From positions 613,068 through 677,067 of the forward strand of contig ML976690.1 of assembly GCA_010015655.1 (NCBI GenBank): a stretch of DNA of 64,000 nucleotides, read 5' to 3'. This DNA is from Bimuria novae-zelandiae CBS 107.79. Its lineage: Eukaryota > Ascomycota > Dothideomycetes > Pleosporales > Didymosphaeriaceae. This document shows, one piece after another, positions 35,301 to 46,441 of the stretch. The translations under genes and the position numbers were made by a program. Each line of letters opens with the position of its first letter. The first letter of the stretch is position 1. Under the pieces are notes generated by a model that ran no database searches, was not told the DNA's origin, and worked only from the letters and a program-made list of their open reading frames with translations.

Positions 35301-37708
35301 TCTCTACAGACGTTAGACGCACAATCGCTCCCAAATATATCTTACAGATAGCTATTAAGGCTATTAATAACACCGCAGGTCTTAATAGACTTATCTTAAC
35401 TCTTCTTATCTTTAGAGCATATCCTCGCCTATTAAATAAATTACTACTATTGCTATTTATTACTGCCCGCGGCACTATAGTCCGTAAAGCAATAGCTAAA
35501 GTGCGTAAGATTAAGGTAAAGCGCTAAGTTAATAAGGCTCTTGCAACTCGTAATAGTCCTAATATAATTAATATCTTACTATTACTTATCCTAAGCAGCG
35601 TTAAGGTCTAGTAAGAAAACTATAAATAGTCTAGCACGTATTAGATAATCGCCCTCCACGTTAATAAGCAATCCGTAGTTATTAAAATTAATAATAAATA
35701 AGTTACTTTCCGCATCACTATAGTGCGCCCGTATTATGTAGATAATACGACCATTATTACCCCTCTTATAGAGGACGAGGATAATAGTAGCTCTAATAAT
35801 AATTTTACTCTTATTATAGAGGAGGAGCCCGCGCCCAAGCGTAAGCATAGTAAGCTAAAAGGCTTAAAAAACAAGCCTAAACCTAATAAAGTTATAACTG
35901 CTACTATTAACCTTAATTAACGTAAGCGTAATAATCCTATTCTAGCTAAGAAACTATAAGTAGTTAGCAAGATTATAATACTAAAATAACTATTTAAAGT
36001 ATTTATAAAGGTAGAGATTAACGTCCTTATTACATAAGGTGTCTTTTGCTTTAAAAAGTATAGTCCTTACTATTATAATAAGATCCGCATCTTTAAGTCA
36101 CGTATCGTTAATAAAGTTAAGGATAAGACTACTAACTACCTATATAAAAAGTCCTATCTTATTATCTAAGGATACGCTAATAATAAAAAGAAGCTTGTCC
36201 TAACATAGTTTCCTACTATCTAGCGTGCAAGCCAGCGTGTGATTATCGCTCTAGCACTATTACTATTAAAGCTAGGCATGCACCTTTGGCTCCGTGACAT
36301 CACTCAGGCCTATACGCAATTGGATAATCCACTCTAGCATACTATCGTGGCTAACGTACCAGCCTAGCTTAAGGATAGTTATCTAACAAATATAGTTATA
36401 ATTATTATTAAGCTACTATACGGCATTGCTGAAGCAGGTGCCTATTAGTAGTTAACGTATAATAAACACTACACTAAGACTCTCTATATAGTAACATCTA
36501 CTTATAATTTATACCTACTTATTAATAAGACTAGTAGCGAGTGCTTTAGCATCGTTAGCATATAAACTAACAACACGCTTAGTTTACCTAATAAAGCTTT
36601 TATAGACCTTAAGGACCAGGAGCTACGTTTTAAGACTAAGCTTAAGTAGTTTCTCTTACTAGATACGCAAATTAACTTTAATAGCTATATTATTAAGCTT
36701 AATAATAATAATCGCGCTATTACTCTGCGCTAGAAGAAGTAAAGTAAGAAGCTAAAGATAGCTAATAATAAATAATTATATATTTAATAGCGCGCTCGAG
36801 GTGCTTATATTATAATAATCTATTAACTTAAGGCAAGCTTCGACCTCGCTACTATAACCTAAGTAAGTAAGCCTATAAAAGAAGAAATTACTAGATTAAA
36901 TAAGCGCATTATTTAGTAGAAGGAGAATATTACTCGCGGCCTTAACTTTATCCTACTAGACTTAAGTAAGTTAAAGCTATACGCCTTTATTAACGCATTA
37001 TTTACTAATAATAAGAATAAATTATTATAAATAGGCTTCGTGATTACGCTTAGTAATAAGACTAAAAATAGTAATTATAACTTTAAGTTTACTAGTAATA
37101 TTATCTACTAGTTATTTATTAAGTATAAGCGCGTTACTCGTAGCGTTCTTGTATCTAAGATCTACGCGATAGCCTATAGAGTTAATATTATAATTATAAT
37201 TAGCAGTATAATTAATATAATTATGTAGTAACTTAACCTCCCTAATATCCCTATTATCGTGTGCACTAACTCACGCTCCTTATATAATTACCTTATTAAG
37301 TTTAGCACTACTAAGGAGAAGCGTCTTATAATTAATATTATAGCTCTACGTAAGGCCTATAAGCGTAGTAAGCTTATAGACATCCGCTAGATTAATAGAC
37401 GTAATAATCTAGTAGACTTAATAACTAAGGCTAGCTCTAACTTAGTTATAGAGTATCTTATTAACTATAACTAGCTCGAACTTTGCGTGCAAGGCTAGGT
37501 TAATTATACTAAAGTTAACACTATAAAGTATAATTATAATAGTAAAAAGTAGTAAGTCTATAATAGTAGCGGGATAAGCACTAAGAGGGCGCGCACTAGC
37601 GCTAGCCTAGTTAAAAAACTAGTAACTATTATAAATCGTGTTTTTATTACAGATCTAAGCATTCTAGGCTAAACTGGCCATATATAGCATAAAAGAAAAG
37701 ATAGCTAG
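32372..37708 (+). pseudogene. Copia B gag-pol remnant
   Basis: Collinear with copies A and C: gag at about 32450-34000 with a TAG-microsatellite-like stretch (about 33144); pre-integrase with RQLHRRFSHSTTRQLYKIL (about 34780); integrase around 35130-35530 (VIKTDTGKNFITNKFI, RAYRVISTDVRR); reverse transcriptase (about 36280-36450) and RNase H to about 37600. Saturated with TAG/TAA; Asp and Gly codons are often changed. Confidence 0.85.
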
Positions 37709-37928
37709 TGTTAGTATTGAACCTGCGCAACACTTCTACGGCGTTCACAGCCATGCAGCTTGCCTGTGGTTTGTTGCGCTAGTCCTAATTGGGCTAGCAG
37801 GGAACAAACCACGCTCGATAAATACTTCTCGCAACAGCCCACCACAATCAATCAATCAAAAATCACTACTATCCACACCACATCGTTGCAACGAAGTCTT
37901 GATTCAACAGCCTATTGCCGTATCAACA
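37709..37928 (+). repeat. Copia B 3' LTR
   Basis: TGTTAGTATTGAACCTGCGC to CCGTATCAACA, preceded by the purine run AAAAGAAAAGATAG. Confidence 0.9.
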
Positions 37929-37933
37929 ACGCC

Positions 37934-38323
37934 TTTAACGCTTAAACGTTTTTATTATATAGCTATTACGCAAAGGGCTAACTATCTTATTAGAATAGGG
38001 AGAAGAATTAGATTATAAAGTTAAAGAAAACTAGGCTAAAATTAAGACGTTATAGCGTATAAAGTTATGCTAAGAATAAAGAAAGTGTAAAAAAGTAAGG
38101 TTTAAAAGCTAGGCAAGAAGCAATTTTATATATATAATAATAAGTAAACGCACTAGCGCGAACACACTACTATAGTAACTACTTATAGTAAGGATATAAA
38201 ATTAGACACGCGAGAACGGAACTAGTAAGAGATTTATAAGTAGATAATAAAATAATTATAAAGCTATATAAGTAAGATAAGACGCGGAGATTTTTTTTAT
38301 CCCTAATAAAAGGAAGAGAGGTA
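37934..38323 (+). other. G0 right interior and polypurine tract
   Basis: Continues the unrecognised + coding-like sequence of 31682-32151 (RANYLIRIGRRIRL, YKVMLRIKKV) and ends with AAAAGGAAGAGAGGTA directly before the G0 right LTR, a plausible polypurine tract. Confidence 0.45.
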
Positions 38324-38484
38324 TATAATAAACTACACCTAATTATTACTTTAGATCTTTAACCCTTAGTTATATAAACTCTATATATATAAGTTCGACG
38401 TCCAAAGCTTAACTTTGGACTTTTTATTAAATTTATAAGTATTCTTTTAGCACCTTTGGCTCCTTGAGCACCCAGTCCCTTACA
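38324..38484 (+). repeat. G0 3' LTR
   Basis: TATAATAAACTACACC to CCCAGTCCCTTACA, 161 bp as in the left copy. A perfect palindrome GTCCAAAG-CTTAA-CTTTGGAC lies in its centre. CGTAC follows. Confidence 0.87.
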
Positions 38485-38489
38485 CGTAC

Positions 38490-39001
38490 GCCTATAAAAA
38501 TAGGTAAGTTTAGTAAAGTTTACTAAAATAAAGTATATTAATTAGTTTCATAATCTTGGTAAAGCTATTAGGCAGTTAATAATATAAATAAACTATTTTA
38601 ATACTATAAATAGGTAGGTTAAGTTTATTAGTTAGTATAGTTATCCCGCGCTCTAGTGAAACCGTTAAAATATTATTAATATAATTAAATATTTATCTTA
38701 AAGCGCTAGTATTAAATAGCTAAAGAATAAAAATATTAGAGGGTTAGTAGATATAAAAAATATAAGTACTTACGTTATTATTAATATAAGCGCGCTTACG
38801 ATTAGTATTTACTACTATTTTTAATAGCTTTAGTAACGGGGGAGGTGTAATTAAGTTAATAACTAAGTATATAGTAAAAGTATATATTTTATTACTACTA
38901 TATTCTAAGTCGCTAGCGGATTTAATAGCCTTAGCTAAATTACCTTTTTATTATTTGCCGCTGCAACCACTACTAGTGGGGCCGCTAGATATCTTGCCTT
39001 T
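38490..39001 (-). pseudogene. C0 gag end, protease and pre-integrase remnant
   Basis: On -, from the E insertion site leftward: GKISSGPTSSG, continuing the gag zinc-finger piece at 44332 in frame once E and one CCTTT are removed. Then a protease-like stretch (FIL-LFNTSALRQI, copia consensus ILDSGAS-H) and SFTKIIKLINILYFSKLYQ, matching the copia pattern in which LYVP and NLLS precede integrase. It continues at 10476 after removing G0. Confidence 0.7.
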
Positions 39002-39226
39002 TATTAGATTTAATAGTGTTCTGTCACTTTGAGATAATGCAATGATGAGAATTTGATGGATGTGATAATTAATTAATGATGTTCGTGTTCTATCTGTGTC
39101 TGGAATGCAAATGTGTGCGAGGCTCTAAATAAGTGCCGCTGCAGCGCTAGCCCTATTTAGAATAGTACAAAAGAGAGAGTGCTCCAGCCTCATATCCACA
39201 ACAGATAGAGGCCATATAATCGGACA
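39002..39226 (-). repeat. E 3' LTR
   Basis: TATTAGATTTAATAGTGTTC to ATAATCGGACA on +; near-identical to 44102-44326. Confidence 0.9.
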
Positions 39227-42200
39227 CACCCCCTCAGCTTGGGCTTATCCTCAAGCGGGACCTTCGCATTATTTATCTATCTATTATTCCAACTTAAAGG
39301 CCTCTATCCTCTGCTGTAGATCCTGCAGGGCAACCTCTTAATTAGTGATCTTGTCTAATATATTTTTAAGTCCCAGCTTATTTAGAAACTTGCTCTATTT
39401 GTTTACTAGTAGGGCCTTTATAAGTCTATCTGCAACCATGTCCTCTGAGCGTTAATAGTCCACCTTAATTTTCCCAAGTGTGACTTTTTGTCTTAGCTAG
39501 TGATTGTGGATATCTATATAGCGGAGCTTGGTCTGCAGCTTTGCGATCTCTTTAGTAACTAGGCGAATAGTTTGTTAATTATCGCAGTTAATTGTAATTG
39601 GGTGATTGCTCATAGCGATCTAGAGCTCCTAGAGTAATCATGAAGTAAAGATAGCCTCCTTAGCCACTTATAAAAGCGCTAGAAGTTCGGCCTCTATTAT
39701 TAATATAGTAACTGTATCTTGCTTGCTTGCTTTCCAGGCAATCAGGCCGCCAAATAGCTTAATAATATATCCTTGTAAACTCTTGCGATTAAGTGTATTA
39801 TCTATAAAGGATACGTCGCTTGCTACTTCTAGAGTATCTACACCCCTAAGCTAAAGACCTAGTAATTTAGTATTAGTAAAATAAAGGAAAACTTAGTTAG
39901 CAGCTACTTAATGCTCTTTACTTAGGTTAGATAAGAATCGTGATAATCTAGAGCTTGCAAAGGCGATATCTAGTTAAGTTGTAACTATAGCATAGAGAAT
40001 TAATCCGACTTTACGCTGGTATTGATTAATCTTACCCTTACTAGCCAGTCCTATTCTTAGGAGTAATTCGATTAAACCCATCGGGGTATTGTGGCGAATC
40101 TCATAGTAATCGATAAGGCGCGATATTTTGTCAATGTATGATGCTTATAAAAGCCAGATCTTTCTGTTTAAGCGGTCCCTAATAATTTTAATTCCTAGAA
40201 ACTATTGCAGGTCTTTCCCGCTAGTAAGGGTAAATTTAGTTTTTATCTCTTTAATAGCTGCTTTTGCTGTAGACTCGTGATTCTTCTAATAGGCAATAAT
40301 AAGATTATCTATATAGAAGAAGATAATAATGCCGTCCTTAATAAGGCAGCATAGCTCGTGGGGCACTATTTTAAAGCTAATATTACGAAGCGTTAATGTA
40401 AACTCTCTTTACTAGAGTAGTAGAGATATGCGCAGTCTATACAGTGCTTTGTGTAGTTTAAGGACTGTGCCTGCTCGCGAGTATCCGCGGGACATTCTTA
40501 TATAGATTTCTCTATCCAGCTTTGCGTGAACAAACGCGTTCGTAACGTTATGTTAGATAAGCTCTAGGTTAAACTAAGCTATAATTACTATAAGCATGCG
40601 AAAGGATCGTCCTGCAAGTGTTACAGCGTAGGTTTCTTATAAAGTTAGGTGCCGCTATTAATCGTCTCGCACTACTAGCCTTACCTTACACTTTTATAGT
40701 TAATAGTGTTTATTAAACTTGTAGGTGTATACCTATATATAGTCGAGGATTTAATAGCCTACTGCCTTTACTAGAGCTATTACGACCTCGCTCTAAGACT
40801 TTATTTCCTTATGGCTCTGTAGATGGGAACGTTCTACTTCCTTCTATATATTATAAAGAGGGTGATCTTCGAGCTTGCTTCAGCATGTGGGTGGCTCTAA
40901 AAGCACGCTTTAATGTGGCTTCTTGCCTAATATAATTATTCGTCAAAGCTGCGCCTTATTAAGAATCTTGTTTTTATATTTGCCGTTGCTGCTGGCTTTA
41001 GTGCCTGCTATAAAGACTACGGCCTATACGCTTGTTTGCAACTGCCTTGTTTATAACTCTTAGGGTAGTCTAGCTTAATCGCCTCCTGCTATTAGTTGTG
41101 CAAGGAGTGTCACTAGTAGTAGTGTTAATAGAGGCGTTAGATATTCGTACCTAGCTTTCTTGCCTTAATTATACTTAGGAGCGCTTTTAACCTCTTCCTC
41201 TAGCGCTTTACTAATTATCTTATCCTTAAAGAAGGACTCGGTGGCTTGCTCTTATTAAGGTAAAGAAGGTAGCTCTACTAATTGCACCTAGGCCGCTATT
41301 TCTTCTAATGTATTGTGCATGAGGTTGTCTACCAGGTCTTTAGTTTTGCCTAAGAACATAGTATCCTCGTCAAAAATTACATCGCGAGTACTAATTGTCT
41401 TTGCTAGAGAGGGAATCCATATTCTCTAGATGTTAGTTAATTTGTAGCCAACTAAATAACTTATCTATGCTTTAGGATCTAGTCGCTGGAGCTTGCTCTT
41501 GCCACGTTTAGTGTTATTAGTTATGGCAAAGGTCTTGCAGCTATAGGCTTTTAAGTAAGCTTAATTAGGCTTCTTTAGTTAGGTAACAATGCCGTTCTGA
41601 AAGGCTACTGTTATAAAGAACACTTTATATGGAGATTGCTATCAATTAGCGTAGTTTGGCGTTCGATTATACAGGTAGACTACGGCTCGGGTGATCTTAG
41701 GCCACATTTACTAGGGTAGGTTAGAGTTAAGTCGTATTGCGCGCGCTTTCTCCTTAATTACACCCCCTAAGCGTTTAGCTCCTCTATTTTATACTTAAGT
41801 ATCTAGTGCTAAAGGCTCGATCTTAATACCTTACGCTAAGCACCACTTCTTAACGTCTACTTTAATAGAGAAGATCTTGTTGTTGGATTTAATTACTTTT
41901 ACTATAATATTATATTATACTTTTATAAACTGTACAAAGGTGCTAAGTAATTTAATAATTAAGCGTGCTGGGCGGTTATCCTTAAAGTAGTAGTCCCATG
42001 CGAAGCTAGAGAATTAGTTAGTAATTAGTATTTGGCTCTTCTCTCTTGTTAAGCTATCTACTTCGTAGTCGTGAAAGTCTATTACAACTCGCTCGCTAGG
42101 GCCTTCAGTTCGCTCCCTAGCTTGCTAGCGTATTTGCTATTTTAGTTTTACTTTGCCGCAGGCGTTACATTTAACTATAGGGAGGCCTTTAATCCTTACT

Positions 42201-44101
42201 CCCTTAGATTGCTGCACGAGGTGTTTGAGGGCCTAAGGGCCTAGATAGCCTAATTATTAGTGCCAGATTTACGCGTCTGCCTTCTGCGGTCTTCGTTTAA
42301 TGCATATATTAGTCTTATAAGTAGCGTGCGTAGCATTAGTAGGAATACTACCTGCTAGCCTTATTCTATATTCTAGCACCCACTATCCGTGCAACTCTTG
42401 AAGTTCTGCCAGTATAGTATTATCTCTTCTTTTTAGAGTCGTTGGGTCTGCCCTTATATCCCACTAAAGGCCTTGCCTCTAAAGTAATCGAAACGATACA
42501 AGATTGCAGAGCAAATTAGGGTAATAGGCGACATTATCTAGCTATATTATTTAATTACTGCTTACACTCTATACGTTGAGATAAACGGTCCTGTATTCTT
42601 GGATCTATATTTGTGTATTCCCTGCCTATATAAAGTCTCCTGACGCCGGTGGCCGGTATAAGACAAAGCGATTGATGTTATTGAAGATATAGCAGGTTGT
42701 GCCTAAATCGAGTATAGCTAAGCATCGCAATAGGTACATGTTTAATTTATTATAGAAGGATGCGGCTTAGAAGCTCGCTAGGATTTTAGTAATCTTGCGT
42801 CTGTCTAGTTACTTATTATTAGTCTTAGTGATTCGAGTTAGAGTGGGAGTATGTGATAATTTAATTCTAGGTATTTAAGACTTTAGTCTTTTCACCTTCC
42901 TCATCTCATCTTGTAGATGTAAATCATTTTAGATTCTATATTATACCATATCTACAAAGCCAGGTCGTGGCCTAAACCACTCTGGTGCATGATCTGGATA
43001 TGCGTAAAAGCAGTCTTTTAGACTATGCCTTTATTTACAAGCAGGGCATTTTTTGCCTTTAACTACTATTATATCCTCTATTAAAGACTGCTTAGATATA
43101 GTGCTTTAACCAAAGGATCGTTTTTATCGAGGTCTCCCCTATCTACGTTAGTTATTCGTGGAAGATGGCGCGTCTTCGATAGCGTAAGAGGCGTCCCTGT
43201 TAGTGCCCGGGGTAGATACACCACCAGCAGCGAGAGATAGCTTACTAATAATAAAGGCGCCCCTATGCTATTTACCCTTAATCGGGTGGAGTATTGCTAT
43301 ATGTTCTTGGAAGCGTTTTATTATCTCCTTCCTTATTATATCTGCGTCTCGGCGTCCAGTTTCTTAAAAGGACACACCCTAAGTGGGAGCAGCCTTTATA
43401 ATCGCAGTTAGGAAGTCCTTTATAGTATTATAGATTAATTATACTTTAGCGATATTATTTGTCTCTGCTTCTATAGCTGCCTAATTATACTTAGTCAGCC
43501 AGGTATCCTAGTTTAAGGGTTATCTTATTAGCTTAAGGGCCTATAGGTATCGTGCTCTTACTCTATCCCGCTCGTCTTCTTTATCAACGCCTATAGTCTA
43601 TGTTAGAGACGTAATCCATTGCTAGATTTGCTCTCTAGGCTTGCAGCAGTTGCGTTGCAGGTGTGGCAACACAGTGGATTAGATATAGATAATTACTTTC
43701 TTAAGACTTGATCTCTCCTTGCGGTATTCCTTGTCCTTTATCTTATAGTCTTTAAGCTGTATCTTATAGAACTTAATGTCCTCCTTATATGCCTTAAGTT
43801 CTAAATTTGATAGCTCTAATGGGCGTGTTAGAGGGTTCTGTTGATTGTCGTTGTTTACGCGGATAATTGGTTAGTAACTCGCTATTTCTGGCGGCGACGG
43901 CGGTGTCGGCCTTTTACGTGGGAGTTTAGCTCTATCTAGGTTAATAATAGGCTATATATCTATTAGTTCGCATCGCGCTTTTAGCTGCAGCAGCTATAGT
44001 GTGTAGTTAGTATAATTAGTTAATACAATTGTTAAGTCGCGGAGTGTTAACAGCGACATTGTCCTCTTTTAAGGTTTAGTTAAGGCAGTAAGACTCTTAA
44101 T
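39227..44101 (-). pseudogene. E gag-pol remnant (Ty1/copia)
   Basis: - strand. The gag start is probably the ATG at 44057-44059 (MSLLTLRDLTIVL), and the C-terminal end lies near 39280. Reverse transcriptase has FFYIDNLIIAY (about 40290-40330; YVDD became YIDN). RNase H is well preserved: FIDNTLNRKSLQGYIIKLFG, WKASKQDTVTILIIEAELLA, LQTKLRYIDIHNHWLRQ, MVADRLIKAL (about 39420-39830). The tail repeats the leucine-rich stretch LQDLQQRIEAF. The first and 3'-most parts are the least mutated. Many TAG/TAA stops make it non-functional. Confidence 0.86.
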
Positions 44102-44326
44102 TATTAGATTTAATAGTGTTCTGTCACTTTGAGATAATGCAATAATGAGAATTTGATAGATGTGATAATTGATTAATAATGTTCGTGTTCTGTCTATGTC
44201 TGGAATGCAGATGTGTGCGAGGCTCTAAATAAGTGCCGCTGTAGCGCTAGCCCTATTTAGAATAGTACAAAAGAGAGAGTGCTCCAGCCTTATATCCATA
44301 ACAGATAGAGGCCATATAATCGGATA
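44102..44326 (-). repeat. E 5' LTR
   Basis: Same length and start as 39002-39226, ending ATAATCGGATA on + before CCTTT. Confidence 0.9.
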
Positions 44327-44331
44327 CCTTT

Positions 44332-44613
44332 TGGCCGGGTAATCTTCTTCTGCTATTGCTCCTTATGCTTGTGGAGCTTCTCGCAGTTGGTATGCACATG
44401 GCTAACGAATATAAGCTCGTGTTTCCGGCACCAGGTACACTTATTAGTAGTAGCGGTGGAAGGTTTAGTTGGATAAGACTTTCCGCTACGTACTAAGCGG
44501 GCGGCGGTTTGCCACGCTACGTACGCTATAGATAAATTAATAGTATTTAAACTATATTTTTTACTAATATCTAGTATTTTAAGTTTAATATTTTAGAATA
44601 TCGTAAGTTAGCA
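44332..44613 (-). pseudogene. C0 gag remnant with zinc finger
   Basis: On -: VAWQTAARLVRSGKSYP then NKCTWCRKHELIFVSHVHTN and CEKLHKHKEQ, a CxxC...H...C nucleic-acid binding knuckle typical of copia gag. The frame continues into 39001 after removing E. On the other side (toward 57330) copia copy C interrupts it. Confidence 0.7.
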
Positions 44614-44855
44614 TGTTGGCTTTAAACCTGCGCAACACTGCTGCGGCTTTTACCGCTATGTAGTTTGCCTACAGTTTGTTACGTAGTTTGCCTGTGGTTT
44701 GTTGCGCTAGTCCTGATTAGGCTAGCAAGGGACAAACCACGCTCGATAAATACTTCTTATAATAGCCTACTATAATAGATCTGTAATTAAGAATTAAATT
44801 AATACTATATCGTTGTAACGAAGTCTTGATCCAACAGCCTATTACCATATTAACA
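44614..44855 (+). repeat. Copia C 5' LTR
   Basis: TGTTGGCTTTAAACCTGCGC to ATATTAACA; contains the 22-bp tandem duplication shared with copy A. Confidence 0.92.
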
Positions 44856-46055
44856 CTAATCAGTGGTTGCTACACCATAGATTAGCAAGATATACTGTGT
44901 ACAGGGAATCTCAGCGCACGTTTCAGGCTGAGTATTCTGGCGATAGAAGTGGTTAGCGCATGCCTCCTCCCCTACCAAGGCCCAGGATACAGCATCGCTA
45001 GTGCGAAGTACAGGTACGACAAGCTCACTGCTATCCTGTATCAGGATTAGTGGCGCCTCGTATTTGAAGGATCTCTCCGCCTGGATTGTCCCTACCAAGG
45101 CTTAGTTCGGAAGGAGATTTGCGTTAACTACGCTAACTTTTGTTAAATTACACTAATTACAGGCCTATATCTAAAACGCTATTATAAAGTACACTTAAAC
45201 AAAGGATCGCTCGTGATACCTAGATAAGACAATCTATAAGGACTAGTACGCTAACTAAGATTTTAACATCGCTAACGCCACCGTTAATACAGACAAACTT
45301 AACACTATAGTTATTAACTAGATAATACAGGTAGAAGAAGATAACATATTTAACCTATTTTTACTACTTAAGTTTAAGGAGTATTTCGAGAATTTCACCT
45401 GTAATTTCTTTAACAGTATTAATAAGCGCATCTAAAAAGTACTTAAAGAGCTCCTCCACTAGCAAGGCATCTATATTAAGTAAAGTAATAGTAATAATCT
45501 CCTTAACTAATTCGCAGAACTCCTTATATTAACCGCCGTCCTAAAATGGCCCGCTAAGTATCTTAAGCTTATAAGGCTCTGCGAAGGCTTTAAGTGCCAC
45601 CAGATCGCAGATAATAAAGAATAACAGTAGTAGTAGCGAGCTCCGCTAGGTAGAGAATCATTATTATTATTATAACCTGGATTTACGCCTGTGTAGAACA
45701 ACTCTTATTTACTTACTAACCTCGCCAAGTTATACACGCCGGAGCAGAAGTATTTAGGTGATAAATATAATATCCTTAAGACAAAGATTAAGGTGTTTAA
45801 CAACCTCTATACTAAGGTTAGGATTAATAAGGATAAGCAGTACAAAATGGCACTCTTTATTATACTTACTAGCTAAGCGTTTTAGTATTACTATAATCAC
45901 ATTGCTCCCTAGGCGCTTACGCTTACTTATAATACAATACTTAACAAGCTACGCACGTACTTCAACACCACATAAGCTTACTAGATATACCTCCAGGAGT
46001 GGCATAGCACTACGCTTAAGAGCGTTATAACTACTAACCCTAAGAAAGACCCTAT
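44856..46055 (+). pseudogene. Copia C gag, part before G1
   Basis: Copia gag 5' two-thirds on +, collinear with copies A and B. Short open stretches on either strand here are by-products. Ends at the G1 target duplication CCTAT (46051-46055), after which gag resumes at 52949. Confidence 0.8.
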
Positions 46056-46441
46056 TGTAACAGGAACAATCGCTCGTCGACACGAGAACCCTTGGCTAGT
46101 CAAGACAGGATTCGAGATCATCCGAAAACCGACACTCATCCGTATCGGACCAATTTCGGATCTATCAGACCGATGGGGAACTACGAATCCGATTCGGACC
46201 TATTTCGGATCCATCAGACCAACGGTTAACCTATGGCAGTTATGTGCTAGCTAGCCATCTAGGAAGAGGTGTATTTAGAGGAGCTTGGGGCCTTTGTAGT
46301 TTAGTACCTTTTTTGTATCCTTTCGTACCAGGCCTATAGGCACTTAATTTATTCAAGACTATATTCTTATACACGTACTCCTACATGCCTCTGCTAGGAG
46401 ATACGCTAATATTAATCCTTTAAGTAACCTGCGCTAATACA
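46056..46441 (+). repeat. G1 5' LTR
   Basis: TGTAACAGGAACAATCGCTC to GCGCTAATACA. It contains two copies of a motif with TTTCGGATC and ATCAGACC (AATTTCGGATCTATCAGACC and the later CATCAGACC). Same length as 52558-52943. Confidence 0.94.

Larger units (their letters stand above)
32152..37928 (+). mobile_element. Copia copy B (Ty1/copia, 5777 bp)
   Basis: Two 220-bp LTRs with exact 5-bp duplication ACGCC (32147-32151 and 37929-37933). Same family as copies A and C, but the LTR lacks their 22-bp internal duplication. More strongly RIP-mutated inside than A and C. Confidence 0.92.
10477..38484 (+). mobile_element. G0: LTR element with 161-bp LTRs, content unidentified, carries four other elements
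   Basis: Two 161-bp LTRs (10477-10637, 38324-38484) in the same orientation are bounded by an exact 5-bp duplication CGTAC (10472-10476 and 38485-38489). A purine tract (AAAAGGAAGAGAGG) just before the right LTR sets the + orientation. Own sequence remains at 10638-12440, part or all of 23337-25034, 31682-32151 and 37934-38323. I recognise no reverse transcriptase, protease or integrase in those pieces, so it may be non-autonomous or highly decayed. Nested inside: D, copia A, gypsy G2 and copia B. Confidence 0.8.
39002..44326 (-). mobile_element. E: Ty1/copia element of a second family (5325 bp)
   Basis: Two 225-bp LTRs flanked by exact 5-bp duplication CCTTT (38997-39001 and 44327-44331). 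The duplication fixes the LTR start at TATTAGATT (ancestral TG mutated) rather than at the internal TGTTCTG. The purine tract AGCTGAGGGGGTG precedes the left LTR on -. Inserted in gag of C0. Confidence 0.9.

Noticed and set aside
24180..38320. Assignment of the unknown G0 coding-like sequence to a tyrosine-recombinase (DUF3435) or transposase family
   Set aside because: No catalytic motif could be recognised; the resemblance was only in Lys/Ser-rich composition.
44856..45098. 80-codon - strand frame in copia C
   Set aside because: Antisense of copia gag, whose + strand reading is collinear with copies A and B.
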